DNA of 64,000 bases from HGM12713 sp045593725. Lineage in GTDB: Bacteria; Bacillota; Clostridia; Oscillospirales; CAG-272. The notes below the pieces were generated by a model. It searched no databases, was not told where the DNA came from, and was given only the letters and a program-made list of their open reading frames with translations. Positions 48,769 through 57,452 of this stretch are shown in pieces. Position 1 is the stretch's first letter. Each line of letters begins with the position of its first letter. Both the position numbers and the translations under genes were made by a program. The DNA is taken from positions 1 through 64,000 of the forward strand of contig JAZNXE010000028.1 of NCBI GenBank assembly GCA_045593725.1, read 5' to 3'.

Positions 48769-49290
48769 TCAAAAAGCCGCGTAGTTAAAAAAGTCGCGAG
48801 TCATCCTGTTCCACGTCATAAGGTCAACTCTGCCGTTATCCTCAAGCCCCGAGGCGCGCTGAAATATCTTTACAGCCTCCTCCGTGGGAGGGTCAAAGAT
48901 ACCGCTTATTTCAATATCGGGGAAGCTGTCGTATATTACCGACAGCTCTCGCAGGATAAGCTGTATCATTATGATGAATGCGTGCTCCTCTCCCAGCGCG
49001 GCTTCATAGCTTTCCGGATTTGCGGGGAAGAAGTTAGGCGTGGGTGAGCGGTCCTGCGCTTCTGTTACTCTGAGATATTCGTTGAATATGGCATCCCAGG
49101 TGGCTTTATCCGCTATGCCCGTATCGGGGAGCCCGCGGGTGCGCTGATAGTCGGATACTGCCTTTTGCGTGTCGGTGTCAAAAAGTCCGTCCACGGGCGG
49201 ACGAGTGATACGGCTGTCTAAAAAGGAAATAGCTCGCAGATAGCGTTGAAGATTAAGTATGGCATCCTGTAAATTAAGTGGCTGATCCAT
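48769..49290 (-). CDS. Protein of two peptidoglycan-binding domains
   Basis: A 173-residue protein of two PG_binding_1-like modules. The first has VDGLFDTDTQKAVSDYQRTR, then GLPDTGIADKATWDAI; the second has ISGIFDPPTEEAVKIFQRAS, then GLEDNGRVDLMTWNRM. There is no signal peptide and no catalytic domain. It begins 18 bp after the SpoIID-like gene and lies before clpC. It may help localise a cell-wall (possibly spore) complex. With no export signal, either it is exported unconventionally, or it acts in the mother cell/forespore compartment or is released on lysis. Confidence 0.88.
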   Translation of the reverse strand: MDQPLNLQDAILNLQRYLRAISFLDSRITRPPVDGLFDTDTQKAVSDYQRTRGLPDTGIADKATWDAIFNEYLRVTEAQDRSPTPNFFPANPESYEAALGEEHAFIIMIQLILRELSVIYDSFPDIEISGIFDPPTEEAVKIFQRASGLEDNGRVDLMTWNRMTRDFFNYAAF

Positions 49291-49308
49291 ATATAGCTCC
49301 TTGAAAAA

Positions 49309-50709
49309 TTATGTTCCGATATCGTAACCGGGATACTGTCCCTCGGAAAGTCGGTTTCCAAGATACAGGTCGCTGTAAAGAGAGGTTATCTCATTCCACG
49401 TGTTTGCTCCCACCGTGCCGTTTGGTGTCAGTCCCTGAAGACGCTGAAAGGCTATTACAGCCTCCTGAGTACGCGAGCCGAAATATCCTGTGGGGGAAAC
49501 CGAGGGTATCTGAGGATAAAAGCGGGCGATATAGTTTAGATATTCCTGCAAAAGCCTTACCACCTCGGATTCCGAGCCAAGCCGCAGAGGAATACCGGGG
49601 TAGGGATAGATACGCCCCTCGAAATACTTAAAGGGGATGGTTTCTATAAATCCCAGATAGGTGCGGTAAAGGGAATCCCACGTAAGAAGATCTACCTCAC
49701 CTGTGACAGGAAGCTCGAAAAGAGTCTGGAAGGCTCTTACAGCGTTTTCTGTGGCGGGACCGTAGCTTCCGTCAAGGGCTACCTCGGGTATCTCGTTGTA
49801 GAATTGAGCAAGATAGGCGAGAAAATATTGGATATTCCGTACGCTATCGCCCGTATCTCCCGGGACGGTAGCACCGGGAAATTGCTGTGTTACCTCGGAT
49901 AGGGTTATTCCCTCGGAGTCCAGCTCGTTAAGACGCTTTACGGCATTGTAAAGGAAGAGTATGCGGTACCACGTGGCGTTTCCTACTATTCCGTCGGGAG
50001 TCAGCCCGAATATTTCCTGAAAACGCTTTACAGCGTCCTCGGTGTCAAAGGAGAATACCCCGTCGGGAAGGGCTATCTTTGGAATAGAGGGGTAATTGTC
50101 GGAGATGCGGTTAAGACGGAGCTGAAGCGTCCGTACCTCGTCACCGCCGCTTCCAAGCCGCAGAGGACGTATGGGGGCTCTGGAGGTGACGTTCATTATG
50201 GGCGCATCGTTAACTATATTAATATCGTTGCCGTAATAGTATTGAAGCATTTCGTAGGGTGTATAGCCCTGCTCGGCGAGGTCAACCGTTCCCCATTGGG
50301 AAAGTCCGTCGCAGGTGACTCTCACGCCGTCGCAGTACTGGGCAAAAAGAGGCTCCACGCTTCCTTGACGCACGATATAGCTGTTGAAGATGTCACCCAC
50401 TATCTGGCTGATATTTTCAAAATAATCTCTGTTGTTTACAAAGGATTGGTCAAAGGCGGTGGAGTTGGTGATATCGAAATCATATCCTCGGGAACGGTAA
50501 AATTCGGTATATATTCTGTTAAGAGCGAAGGATATCTGCGCGTATATATTGGCTCTTATTGCTTCCTCGGGCCAGGTGGGGTATATCTCGCTTGAGGCTA
50601 CGTTGGTTATGTAGTCTATAAAGGGTACGGTGACGTTTGGGGCGGATTGGTCGGGTGCTCCCAGATGTACCGTCACCGTTTCGGGAATAAAAGGAATATT
50701 TGCGTTCAT
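49309..50709 (-). CDS. SpoIID/LytB-like domain fused to three peptidoglycan-binding domains
   Basis: A 466-residue protein. Residues about 28-165 resemble the SpoIID/LytB lytic transglycosylase: FIDYITNVASSEIYPTWPEE, AIRANIYAQISFALNRIYTE and, further on, LSQWGTVDLAEQGYTPYEML, then QYYYGNDINI. The likely catalytic Glu is E41 (SSEIY). Residues about 180-280, 290-350 and 370-450 are three PG_binding_1 modules, each with a GxFxxxTxxAVxxFQ pattern (DGVFSFDTEDAVKRFQ, DGSYGPATENAVRAFQ, TGYFGSRTQEAVIAFQ). No N-terminal signal is visible. In sporulation SpoIID trims peptidoglycan during engulfment; here the role is inferred from the fold. It lies 10 bp after the transthyretin-like gene. Confidence 0.88.
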   Translation of the reverse strand: MNANIPFIPETVTVHLGAPDQSAPNVTVPFIDYITNVASSEIYPTWPEEAIRANIYAQISFALNRIYTEFYRSRGYDFDITNSTAFDQSFVNNRDYFENISQIVGDIFNSYIVRQGSVEPLFAQYCDGVRVTCDGLSQWGTVDLAEQGYTPYEMLQYYYGNDINIVNDAPIMNVTSRAPIRPLRLGSGGDEVRTLQLRLNRISDNYPSIPKIALPDGVFSFDTEDAVKRFQEIFGLTPDGIVGNATWYRILFLYNAVKRLNELDSEGITLSEVTQQFPGATVPGDTGDSVRNIQYFLAYLAQFYNEIPEVALDGSYGPATENAVRAFQTLFELPVTGEVDLLTWDSLYRTYLGFIETIPFKYFEGRIYPYPGIPLRLGSESEVVRLLQEYLNYIARFYPQIPSVSPTGYFGSRTQEAVIAFQRLQGLTPNGTVGANTWNEITSLYSDLYLGNRLSEGQYPGYDIGT

Positions 50710-50719
50710 TGCCTTCTCC

Positions 50720-51127
50720 TTAAAGATTTGGATTTTCGCTTTCGTTGAATATCTGAGGGGCGTAAAAGTTTTCGGATATGGGAACTAATACGGCGGGCTG
50801 TACAGAAACTACCGAGGAATATACGGGGACGTTCTGAAAGGATACGGGAATGTAGCCATCCTTGAAAACGTCTATATTCCACAGGGAATAGGGAACAGGT
50901 CCGCCGGGTGCCTGTGAGTCGGCGCGAGGGGGAGCTGGAAGGGGGATTTTTTCGGTTAATCCGTCGCGGTCGGTAGAAAGAGAGTGGATTACCCCCGATG
51001 TTTCGGGCGTTCCGCCCCGAATACTTACGGCGGCGTTGCCAAGAGGTATAGCTCCTCTTGCCGTGGAGACCTTTACTATAAGATATCCCATGCTTTGTGT
51101 GCTTTGAGTGCCGTTTGTGTTATCCAT
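50720..51127 (-). CDS. Small transthyretin/carboxypeptidase-regulatory-like protein
   Basis: A 135-residue protein. YLIVKVSTARGAIPLGNAAV, then SIRGGTPE is the start of a beta-sandwich of the carboxypeptidase regulatory (TTR-like) type, and LSTDRDGLTEKIPLPAPP fits its middle; WNIDVFKDGYIPVSFQNVPV is its end. No signal peptide. Its N-terminus is a polar Thr/Gln/Ser stretch and its C-terminus ends in acidic Asn-rich residues. It lies between mecA (24 bp) and the SpoIID-like gene (10 bp). A structural or ligand-binding role with those wall proteins is likely; function is not known. Confidence 0.75.
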   Translation of the reverse strand: MDNTNGTQSTQSMGYLIVKVSTARGAIPLGNAAVSIRGGTPETSGVIHSLSTDRDGLTEKIPLPAPPRADSQAPGGPVPYSLWNIDVFKDGYIPVSFQNVPVYSSVVSVQPAVLVPISENFYAPQIFNESENPNL

Positions 51128-51151
51128 AGACTTCTCCTTATAAGTAATATA

Positions 51152-51733
51152 TTAAATTTTTCCAAGTATAGCCGAGGCATTGTCCCGACATACGGGAGAG
51201 GCGTATTCGGAAAGGTATAAGGACAGAGCCTTGGGACTTTCCGTATTCCCGTATTCGCATATAAAGCTGAAGCGGTCCAGAGGCAAAAGGTCAAGCTCAG
51301 AGTCCTCATCTACCGAGAGAAGTAAAAACCATTTACCCTCGCTGTCAAACCACGCTGAGCTTTCACCGTCGAATCCCTCGCGGTTAAGACGCTTGCATAC
51401 TGCCAGCAGATGAGAGAGCTTTTCAAAGCTGTATGCCTTCTGACGTTGCTTGGGTGCTCCTATCTCTCCCGTTTGCCGTCGGGCGCTCTCGCCGAGTCTT
51501 GTTATAAACAGCTCACAGCCTCCGTCCCTTGACGGATAAAGCTGAAGCAGCACCTTGTGCCCCGACGTGTCGAATCCAAGCTCCTCGCGGGCATATCCCA
51601 GTATCTCCTCAAACGCCGCCTTGGCGCTCGGATTGCCGTAATCAAGCTCGTCAATGCTTATGTTCCACTGCGCTATATCCTGCCTTGTAAGCATTATCTT
51701 GAGCTTACTTTCGCTTATAAGTATGTATTCCAT
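51152..51733 (-). CDS. mecA: MecA-type adaptor protein for ClpC
   Basis: A 193-residue adaptor. The N-terminal domain MEYILISESKLKIMLTRQDI, then DELDYGNPSAKAAFEEIL is the substrate-binding half of MecA; the C-terminal part (about 110-193), with YSFEKLSHLLAVCKRLN, binds ClpC. MecA delivers competence and sporulation regulators to ClpC-ClpP and activates the ClpC hexamer. In well-known genomes mecA and clpC are far apart; here they lie on the same strand 2.5 kb apart, with only three genes between them, in gaps of 10-81 bp. AAGGAGGGATAT precedes ATG 51733, and TATAAT (near 51767) suggests a promoter. Confidence 0.9.
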   Translation of the reverse strand: MEYILISESKLKIMLTRQDIAQWNISIDELDYGNPSAKAAFEEILGYAREELGFDTSGHKVLLQLYPSRDGGCELFITRLGESARRQTGEIGAPKQRQKAYSFEKLSHLLAVCKRLNREGFDGESSAWFDSEGKWFLLLSVDEDSELDLLPLDRFSFICEYGNTESPKALSLYLSEYASPVCRDNASAILGKI

Positions 51734-51838
51734 ATATCCCTCCTTGGGGTGTCGCCTTGTTATCTTACTACATTATAAGCACAAACGAGGGAAAATGGTA
51801 CCCCTAAAAATATGGAAAAAGAGCGAGAGAAATTAGAG

Positions 51839-51989
51839 TTGACGAAATTGGGCGCGGGTGATATAATAGTAATGTAGATAAAAAGACGCGGGAGAATGTC
51901 GGCAGTCTAAGACTGGGAAAATATACATATCAATCTATGTAAGTGCCGCGGATTATATCACAGAGAGGGAAAGAAAGGAGAGGTTCCGT
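51839..51989 (+). promoter_or_regulatory. Promoter and structured leader of the helicase gene
   Basis: TTGACG (51839-51844), 17-bp spacer, TATAAT (51862-51867), start near 51874. The 116-nt leader holds the tight hairpins CAGTC-TAA-GACTG (51903-51915) and TACATA-TCAATC-TATGTA (about 51923-51940). CGGCA (51900-51904) and CGCGG (about 51887-51891) can each pair with the single TGCCGCG tract near 51944-51950, so two enclosing stems exclude each other. This is consistent with a switch; no known riboswitch class is recognised. Confidence 0.45.
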
Positions 51990-54422
51990 ATGAAATACAA
52001 TAAGGATTCATGCGCCGTAGAGCTTACGGCATACGAGCTGTGCGCCACCGCGCTGAGAACAGGCGACCTTGACGGGGCATCTCTTGGCTCTTCCGAAGCC
52101 GACCACGACGCAAGGGAGCTGTATTTTAAGATACAGTCAGAGGCGGGGGCATATTATAACCCCAACGCGGAGCTTTGTAACACGGTGTCGCTGGACGGGA
52201 TGTACTGCACAGTCACCGCCAAGGCTGACGGCATTATAAGAAAGAGCACGGGAGCGGTGGTGGATAAGATAAAATGTGTAAAAGGAAAAAGCTTTTACGC
52301 GCCTCCCGACTCGCTGACCTTGGGATTGCTTAAATGCTCGGCGTATTTTTTGTGCGTCCGCGACCGACTTGACGCGGTTGACGGCAGAGTGAGCTACTAT
52401 AACACCGACACGAAAAAATTAAAATATTTCACATACAGATTTTTGCTTTCCGAGCTTAAGGATTTCTATTTGGAGCTTCTGGAGCGCGTAAAATACAGAA
52501 TAAAGATTACCTATGACAGGGCAAATGAGGAGCTTCCCGCGGCGGAGGGCGCGGTATTTCCATATACCGAGCTTCGTCATGGACAGGAAGCAATGATACG
52601 CGAGTGCTACGGCGCTATACGCCGAGGGGAGCGTATTTTCGTGGAAGCTCCCACGGGTACGGGAAAAACTATTTCCGCGCTCTTTCCTGCGGTGCGTGCT
52701 CTTGGAAAGGGGTACTGCCATAAGATATTTTACCTCACGCCTAAGACAGCCACGAGAAGAGAGGCGTTTGCCGCCGCGGCAAAGCTTCACAGCAGCGGAT
52801 GCCCTCAAAGGACGGTAATGCTTACCTCAAAGGAGCAGATGTGTCAATCGGCTGCAAGGTGCTTTGGGGATAGGAATGCCTGTTCGTCGGGTAACTGTGA
52901 GTATTCTAAGGGATATTATGACCGAGTGGACGGGGCGCTCAGAGAGATGCTTGAAAATTACAGGGGGTACTCCAGAAGTCTTATTTTAGAGGTGGCGAAA
53001 AAGCATCGCGTGTGCCCCTATGAGCTATCTCTCGACCTTTCACAGCTTTGCGATATTATAATATGCGACTATAACTACGCATTTGACCCGTCGGTATATC
53101 TGCGGAGATATTTCGGAGCGGAGGGAAGAGCGCGGGAGGAAAAATACGTCTTTCTTGTTGACGAGGCTCACAATCTTGCTGACAGAGCCAGAGAGATGTA
53201 TTCTGCCGAGCTTCATCTTTCGGATTTCCTGAATATAGTGACTATGATATCCCCCGACGACCCGTGTGGCGAGTCGGTAGAAAAGCTGATATCTCCCATA
53301 ATAGCGTCATTTAAGAGCATAAAAAGGCTGTGCCGAGGAGATATTATAAAGGATGAAAACGGTAACGAGCGCGGATTTTATATAAGCTCCTCCCTTGTGG
53401 AAAAAATTGAGCAGTCTTTAAGCGTGTTCTACAAAAAATGCGGAGAATGGATAAGAAAAAACAAGCAGCACCCGCTTTTGGATGCTTTAGACGAGCTTCG
53501 GACGCAGGTGCGCAAATATATTACCGTGGGCGAATATTTTGATAGAAATTTCAGATTTTACGCGCAGATTTGTGACGGCGACGTAAGTGTAAGGATATAC
53601 TGTCTTGACCCCTCGGAGATAATGAATTCCCTTTTGACCAGAGCTGCTTCGTCGGTTATGTTTTCGGCGACGCTCACGCCTCCCGAGTATTTTTGCGACG
53701 TGCTGGGAGGCGGAAAAACGGCTGGAAAGCTAAGTCTGCCGTCGCCCTTCGAGTCCGAAAATCTTTGCGTTGCGGTAGCCGATTACGTAAATACACGATT
53801 CGACTCGCGGGAGGATAACGCCAAGCGCTTTGCTACCGTTATAGCCGCGGCGGTCACCTCAAGAGCGGGAAATTACATTGCGTATTTTCCCTCCTATCAA
53901 TGTCTTGAGCAGACCTATAAGGCGTTTGTAAAAAAATATCCGCGAGTGGAAACGGTGGTACAGAGAAAAAATATGAGCTATGCCCAAAGAGATGAATTTC
54001 TTTCTGCCTTCAAGGAGGATACGGGGCATCTCAGAGTGGGATTTTGCGTCCTTGGGGGAGTGTTTTCCGAGGGAGTTGATCTCCCCGGAAGCAGGCTTAT
54101 AGGCTCGGTGATATTCGGCGTGGGTTTGCCCGGACTTTCAAATGAGCGTAATATAATAAAGGAGCATTTTGATATGAAGGTAGATGAGGGCACGGGATAT
54201 GACTACGCCTATACCTACCCGGGAATGAATAACGTGCTTCAGGCGGCGGGAAGGGTCATACGCAGAGAGGACGACCGCGGCATAGTCGTTCTGGCTGACG
54301 ACAGATACGCCACCCCAAAGTACAGAACCCTATTTCCAAAGCATTGGCAGGGAGTCAAATATGCGGGAAATGCAAGTTCACTGGCGGAAATTATTCGTAG
54401 ATTTTGGGAAAATCAGCCTTAA
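51990..54422 (+). CDS. XPD/DinG-type ATP-dependent DNA helicase
   Basis: An 810-residue superfamily 2 helicase. Residues about 1-190 look like a nuclease-related/PD-(D/E)xK-like domain (VSLDGMYCTVTAKADGIIRK), followed by APTGTGKT (220-227), the iron-sulfur cysteines (MCQSAARCF ... ACSSGNC ... VCPYELS), VDEAHNL (motif II, Asp 391), VMFSATLTPPEYF, and the C-terminal motif VLQAAGRVIRREDD. This is the domain set of CRISPR-unrelated DinG/YoaA relatives common in Firmicutes, likely resolving structured DNA 5' to 3'. The first domain deserves checking for the D-E-K residues of a nuclease. Ribosome site GAAAGGAGAGG precedes ATG 51990. A structured leader lies upstream. Confidence 0.88.
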   Translation: MKYNKDSCAVELTAYELCATALRTGDLDGASLGSSEADHDARELYFKIQSEAGAYYNPNAELCNTVSLDGMYCTVTAKADGIIRKSTGAVVDKIKCVKGKSFYAPPDSLTLGLLKCSAYFLCVRDRLDAVDGRVSYYNTDTKKLKYFTYRFLLSELKDFYLELLERVKYRIKITYDRANEELPAAEGAVFPYTELRHGQEAMIRECYGAIRRGERIFVEAPTGTGKTISALFPAVRALGKGYCHKIFYLTPKTATRREAFAAAAKLHSSGCPQRTVMLTSKEQMCQSAARCFGDRNACSSGNCEYSKGYYDRVDGALREMLENYRGYSRSLILEVAKKHRVCPYELSLDLSQLCDIIICDYNYAFDPSVYLRRYFGAEGRAREEKYVFLVDEAHNLADRAREMYSAELHLSDFLNIVTMISPDDPCGESVEKLISPIIASFKSIKRLCRGDIIKDENGNERGFYISSSLVEKIEQSLSVFYKKCGEWIRKNKQHPLLDALDELRTQVRKYITVGEYFDRNFRFYAQICDGDVSVRIYCLDPSEIMNSLLTRAASSVMFSATLTPPEYFCDVLGGGKTAGKLSLPSPFESENLCVAVADYVNTRFDSREDNAKRFATVIAAAVTSRAGNYIAYFPSYQCLEQTYKAFVKKYPRVETVVQRKNMSYAQRDEFLSAFKEDTGHLRVGFCVLGGVFSEGVDLPGSRLIGSVIFGVGLPGLSNERNIIKEHFDMKVDEGTGYDYAYTYPGMNNVLQAAGRVIRREDDRGIVVLADDRYATPKYRTLFPKHWQGVKYAGNASSLAEIIRRFWENQP

Positions 54423-54552
54423 TGGCGCATATCTATAAAAAATTTGCAAAAATTAAAAATAATTCTTGCTTTTTTCTTCTTTGTATGCTACAATATACGA
54501 GAATGCTTTAAATGCCGATATAAAGCGGCAAATTTCTATCCTCGGAGGACCT

Positions 54553-55836
54553 ATGTACTATTCACAGATGTCTGCTGACCAACTTAAGGCTCTTAAGGCA
54601 GAGCTTGAAAATAAATATAACGCGCTCAAGGAGCAGAAGCTGTCCCTTGACCTGTCGCGGGGAAAGCCGGGACAGACTCAGCTTGATTTGATGACCGGAA
54701 TGCTGGATTGCATATCGAGCGCGGAGGATTGCAGAACAGAGAACGGTCTTGATTGCCGTAACTACGGAGTGCTTGACGGTATCCCCGAGGCAAAAAAGCT
54801 TTTCTCCGACCTTTTGGGAATACCCGCCAAAAATATTTTTATAGGGGGGAACTCCTCGCTTAATCTTATGTACGACTCTATCGCGAGAGCTATGCTTTAC
54901 GGCGTGGTCGGAAGCGAGAAGCCTTGGTGTAAGCTGGAAAAGATAAAATTTGTTTGCCCTGCTCCGGGATACGACCGCCACTTTGCTATCTGCGAGTCGC
55001 TGGGTATAGAGATGATATACGTTCCTATGCTTCCCACGGGACCCGATATGGATAAGGTGGAAGCTCTGGTCGCCGCTGACGAGGCGGTTAAGGGTATATG
55101 GTGCTGTCCTAAGTACTCCAACCCCGACGGATATACCTACTCCGACGAAACCGTGACAAGACTTGCCAAGATGCCTGCGGCGGCTGATGATTTCCGTATA
55201 TTCTGGGATAACGCTTACGCTGTTCACGAGCTTTACGGCGAGGGAGGTGACCAGCTTCTTGACATATTTGAGGAGTGCAAGAAATACGGAACAGAGAACA
55301 GAGTGATGTATTTCGCCTCTACGTCAAAGATATCCTTCCCCGGCTCGGGGGTTGCGCTCCTTGCGGCTTCCGAGGAAAATCTGGCGCAGATAAAGCCTAT
55401 TATGGGCGTACAGACTATCGGCTTTGATAAGATAAATCAGATACGTCACGTCAAATACTTCAAGACGGCAGAAAATATAAAGAAGCATATGATGGTTTTG
55501 GCTGAGGTCATCCGTCCCAAGTTTGAGATAGTAGAGAGAGTTCTCTCCACGGCTCTTGACGGAACGGGAGCGGCTACGTGGACACATCCCAAGGGCGGAT
55601 ATTTCGTAAGCCTTTACGCAGAGCAGGGATGCGCTAAGCGAACATATCAGCTTTGTAAGGAGGCGGGAGTGGTGCTTACCAACGTGGGCGCTACCTACCC
55701 TTACGGAAAAGACCCTTATGACAGCAATATCAGAATAGCCCCCACCTATCCCTCCAACGAGGAGCTGGAGAAGGCTATGGAGGTATTTACCGTTTGTCTG
55801 CGACTTGCGGTGGTTGAGAAATTTTTGGCTGAATAA
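54553..55836 (+). CDS. Class Ic aspartate-type aminotransferase
   Basis: A 427-residue PLP aminotransferase of the alanine/aspartate class Ic (MocR-like aminotransferase domain without a regulator). Cues: SLDLSRGKPGQTQLDLM, RNYGVLDGIPEAKKLFSDLL, the substrate-side WCCPKYSNPDGYTYSDE, and STSKISFPGSG with the PLP lysine at 259. It probably interconverts aspartate/oxaloacetate with glutamate/2-oxoglutarate. ATG 54553 has GGAGGACCT upstream; a frame opening at 54466 is ignored. Followed by a hairpin (TTCGGGCTGTCGC / GCGACAGCCCGAA near 55843-55869) without a real T-run; the next gene begins shortly after it. Confidence 0.9.
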   Translation: MYYSQMSADQLKALKAELENKYNALKEQKLSLDLSRGKPGQTQLDLMTGMLDCISSAEDCRTENGLDCRNYGVLDGIPEAKKLFSDLLGIPAKNIFIGGNSSLNLMYDSIARAMLYGVVGSEKPWCKLEKIKFVCPAPGYDRHFAICESLGIEMIYVPMLPTGPDMDKVEALVAADEAVKGIWCCPKYSNPDGYTYSDETVTRLAKMPAAADDFRIFWDNAYAVHELYGEGGDQLLDIFEECKKYGTENRVMYFASTSKISFPGSGVALLAASEENLAQIKPIMGVQTIGFDKINQIRHVKYFKTAENIKKHMMVLAEVIRPKFEIVERVLSTALDGTGAATWTHPKGGYFVSLYAEQGCAKRTYQLCKEAGVVLTNVGATYPYGKDPYDSNIRIAPTYPSNEELEKAMEVFTVCLRLAVVEKFLAE

Positions 55837-55888
55837 ATAATTTCGGGCTGTCGCGTGCGACAGCCCGAAGTATTAAAAAGGAGCGCAG

Positions 55889-56848
55889 ATGAAGAAAACG
55901 CAAAGAAGTGAAAATCCGTACGTTAATACAGACAGCAACAAAAGATATTTTACCTACGACTACTATCTTCGTCGCCGCTTTGGCACAAAGGTTGCTAAGA
56001 TTCCTCTTGATATAGGCTTGACCTGCCCCAATATCGACGGCAGATGCGGCGTTGGAGGTTGTATATATTGCTCGGGGAGGGGAAGCGGAGATTTCGCTCA
56101 GAGCAGTGAGCTGTCTATAAAAGAGCAGTATGAGATAACAAGAGCAAAGCTCTCGTCAAAATGGAGTACGGATAGGTGTATAGCTTACTTTCAGGCTCAT
56201 ACGAACACCTACGCCCCCGCGGAGCTTTTGAGAGAAAAATTTTCCGAAGCGCTGACGCTTGAGGGAGTGGTGGGCTTGAATATCGCTACGCGTGCCGACT
56301 GTCTGCCCGAGGACGTATGCGCACTTCTGGGAGAGCTTGCCGAGAAAACCGTCCTCACTGTGGAGCTGGGACTGCAAAGCTCCTCGGACAAAACGGCAGA
56401 GCTTATAAACAGGGGCCACAGCTTTGCGGATTTTGTGGAAGGATACCGCCGACTAAGAGCCGCCTCGAATAGGATAGAGATTTGCGTACATATCATTCTC
56501 GGTCTGCCCGAGGAGAGCAGGGAGGATATGCTGAAAACGGTCAGGGAGGTCGCGGAGCTTCGCCCCGAGCAGGTGAAGATACATCTGCTTCACGTGCTGA
56601 AAAACACGAGGATGGCAGAGATGTATGAGAGAGGGGAATATACTCCCCTTGAAAAGGAGGAATACGTTGCCCTCGTCGCCGACGCAATAGAGCTGCTGCC
56701 GCCCGATACGGTGGTCGCCCGAGTTACGGGTGACGGAATGGGAGAGGACCTGCTCGCCCCCGATTGGAGCAGAAAAAAGGTGTCGGTCATAAACGATATA
56801 GATAAGCTGCTCTACGAGAGGGGAAGCTGGCAGGGGAAGTGCTTTTGA
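55889..56848 (+). CDS. TIGR01212/YhcC-like radical SAM protein
   Basis: A 319-residue radical SAM enzyme. It begins with a conserved stretch of the family, KRYFTYDYYLRRRFGTKVAK, then IPLDIGLTCPNIDGRCGVGG and CIYCSG, whose Cys of TCPN and the two of CIYC would hold the [4Fe-4S] cluster; an extra Cys lies in RCGV. Further blocks: AYFQAHTNTYAP, GLNIATRADCLP, VELGLQSSSDKT, VHIILGLPEESREDM and VKIHLLHVLKNTRMA. Function of the YhcC group is not settled. The gene begins 52 bp after the aminotransferase, with AAGGAGCGC upstream of the ATG. Confidence 0.88.
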   Translation: MKKTQRSENPYVNTDSNKRYFTYDYYLRRRFGTKVAKIPLDIGLTCPNIDGRCGVGGCIYCSGRGSGDFAQSSELSIKEQYEITRAKLSSKWSTDRCIAYFQAHTNTYAPAELLREKFSEALTLEGVVGLNIATRADCLPEDVCALLGELAEKTVLTVELGLQSSSDKTAELINRGHSFADFVEGYRRLRAASNRIEICVHIILGLPEESREDMLKTVREVAELRPEQVKIHLLHVLKNTRMAEMYERGEYTPLEKEEYVALVADAIELLPPDTVVARVTGDGMGEDLLAPDWSRKKVSVINDIDKLLYERGSWQGKCF

Positions 56849-57330
56849 ATTTCTCACAGACCCACGCGAGGAAGTTTAGGTCAAGCCTTTTCAAAGGCTT
56901 GCGGTTTCCAAAGGCAGAGTCTTGGTCGCCCGTCGCAACGGGCGAAATACCCCCTATCGTTCATAAAACGCAGGAGAGGTGAATTTGAACGGCTCACCGT
57001 TCAAAGAGGAGATACGGTCAAAAGCATAGTCGTCTTGGTCGCTACCGCTTCCAATACTCTTTGCTTTTTCCTATTTGAGTGACGGCTTTATCGCCCACTG
57101 GGCGCGCCGTCCCACAAATCCCTCGTCGGGGGTTCCCCTTATAATGCCTTAAGCATCTTATACGTAGTGTGTATTTTTGTTTTACAATGGGTCAATTTCC
57201 TACACTTAAACAAAAAACAGCCGTGATTTTTCACGGCTGTTTTTTGCATCCCAAAACCCCGCCACAGTGGCGGGGTTCCATGTAGGCTTTGCCGACGAGC
57301 AGAAAACAAAAAAGTCAGCGCATAATGTTC
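56849..57330. repeat. Gene-free stretch with several hairpins
   Basis: No credible gene. CAAGCCTTTTCAAAGGCTTG (56882-56901) is a near-perfect palindrome, and GCCCGT-CGCA-ACGGGC (56928-56943) another. AAAAAACAGCCGTGA (57212-57226) with TCACGGCTGTTTTTT (57231-57245) is a strong bidirectional terminator. Between them lie pieces such as CCCACAAATCCCTCGTCGGG that I recall as dispersed filler in similar genomes. Short reading frames on both strands look spurious. Confidence 0.5.
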
Positions 57331-57452
57331 TCGTGCCAAAGGCTCCCTTGTGTAAAGGGAGCTGGGTAGTGGTGGATGAGGAGTTAGTTTGTGTTAAAGA
57401 CACCTCATCCGTCAGCCTACGGCTGCCACCTTCCCCCACTGGGGAAGGCTTA
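57331..57452. repeat. Dispersed palindromic repeat unit
   Basis: A known type of interspersed unit of Clostridia: GGCTCCCTTGTG/AAGGGAGC (57341-57362), GGATGAGG (near 57375) pairing with CCTCATCC (near 57403), AGCC-TAC-GGCT, and CCTTCCCC/GGGGAAGG (57430-57449). The three hairpins are adjacent and the unit would fold into a multi-stem RNA or cruciform. Its spurious translation (reverse strand MGEGGSRRLTDE) is familiar as an over-predicted protein. Mobility or a regulatory role is unknown. Confidence 0.6.

Noticed and set aside
55841..55870. Strong terminator after the aminotransferase
   Set aside because: The 13-bp stem is good but lacks a T-run (GTATTAAAA follows), so it is mentioned only in the gene entry.
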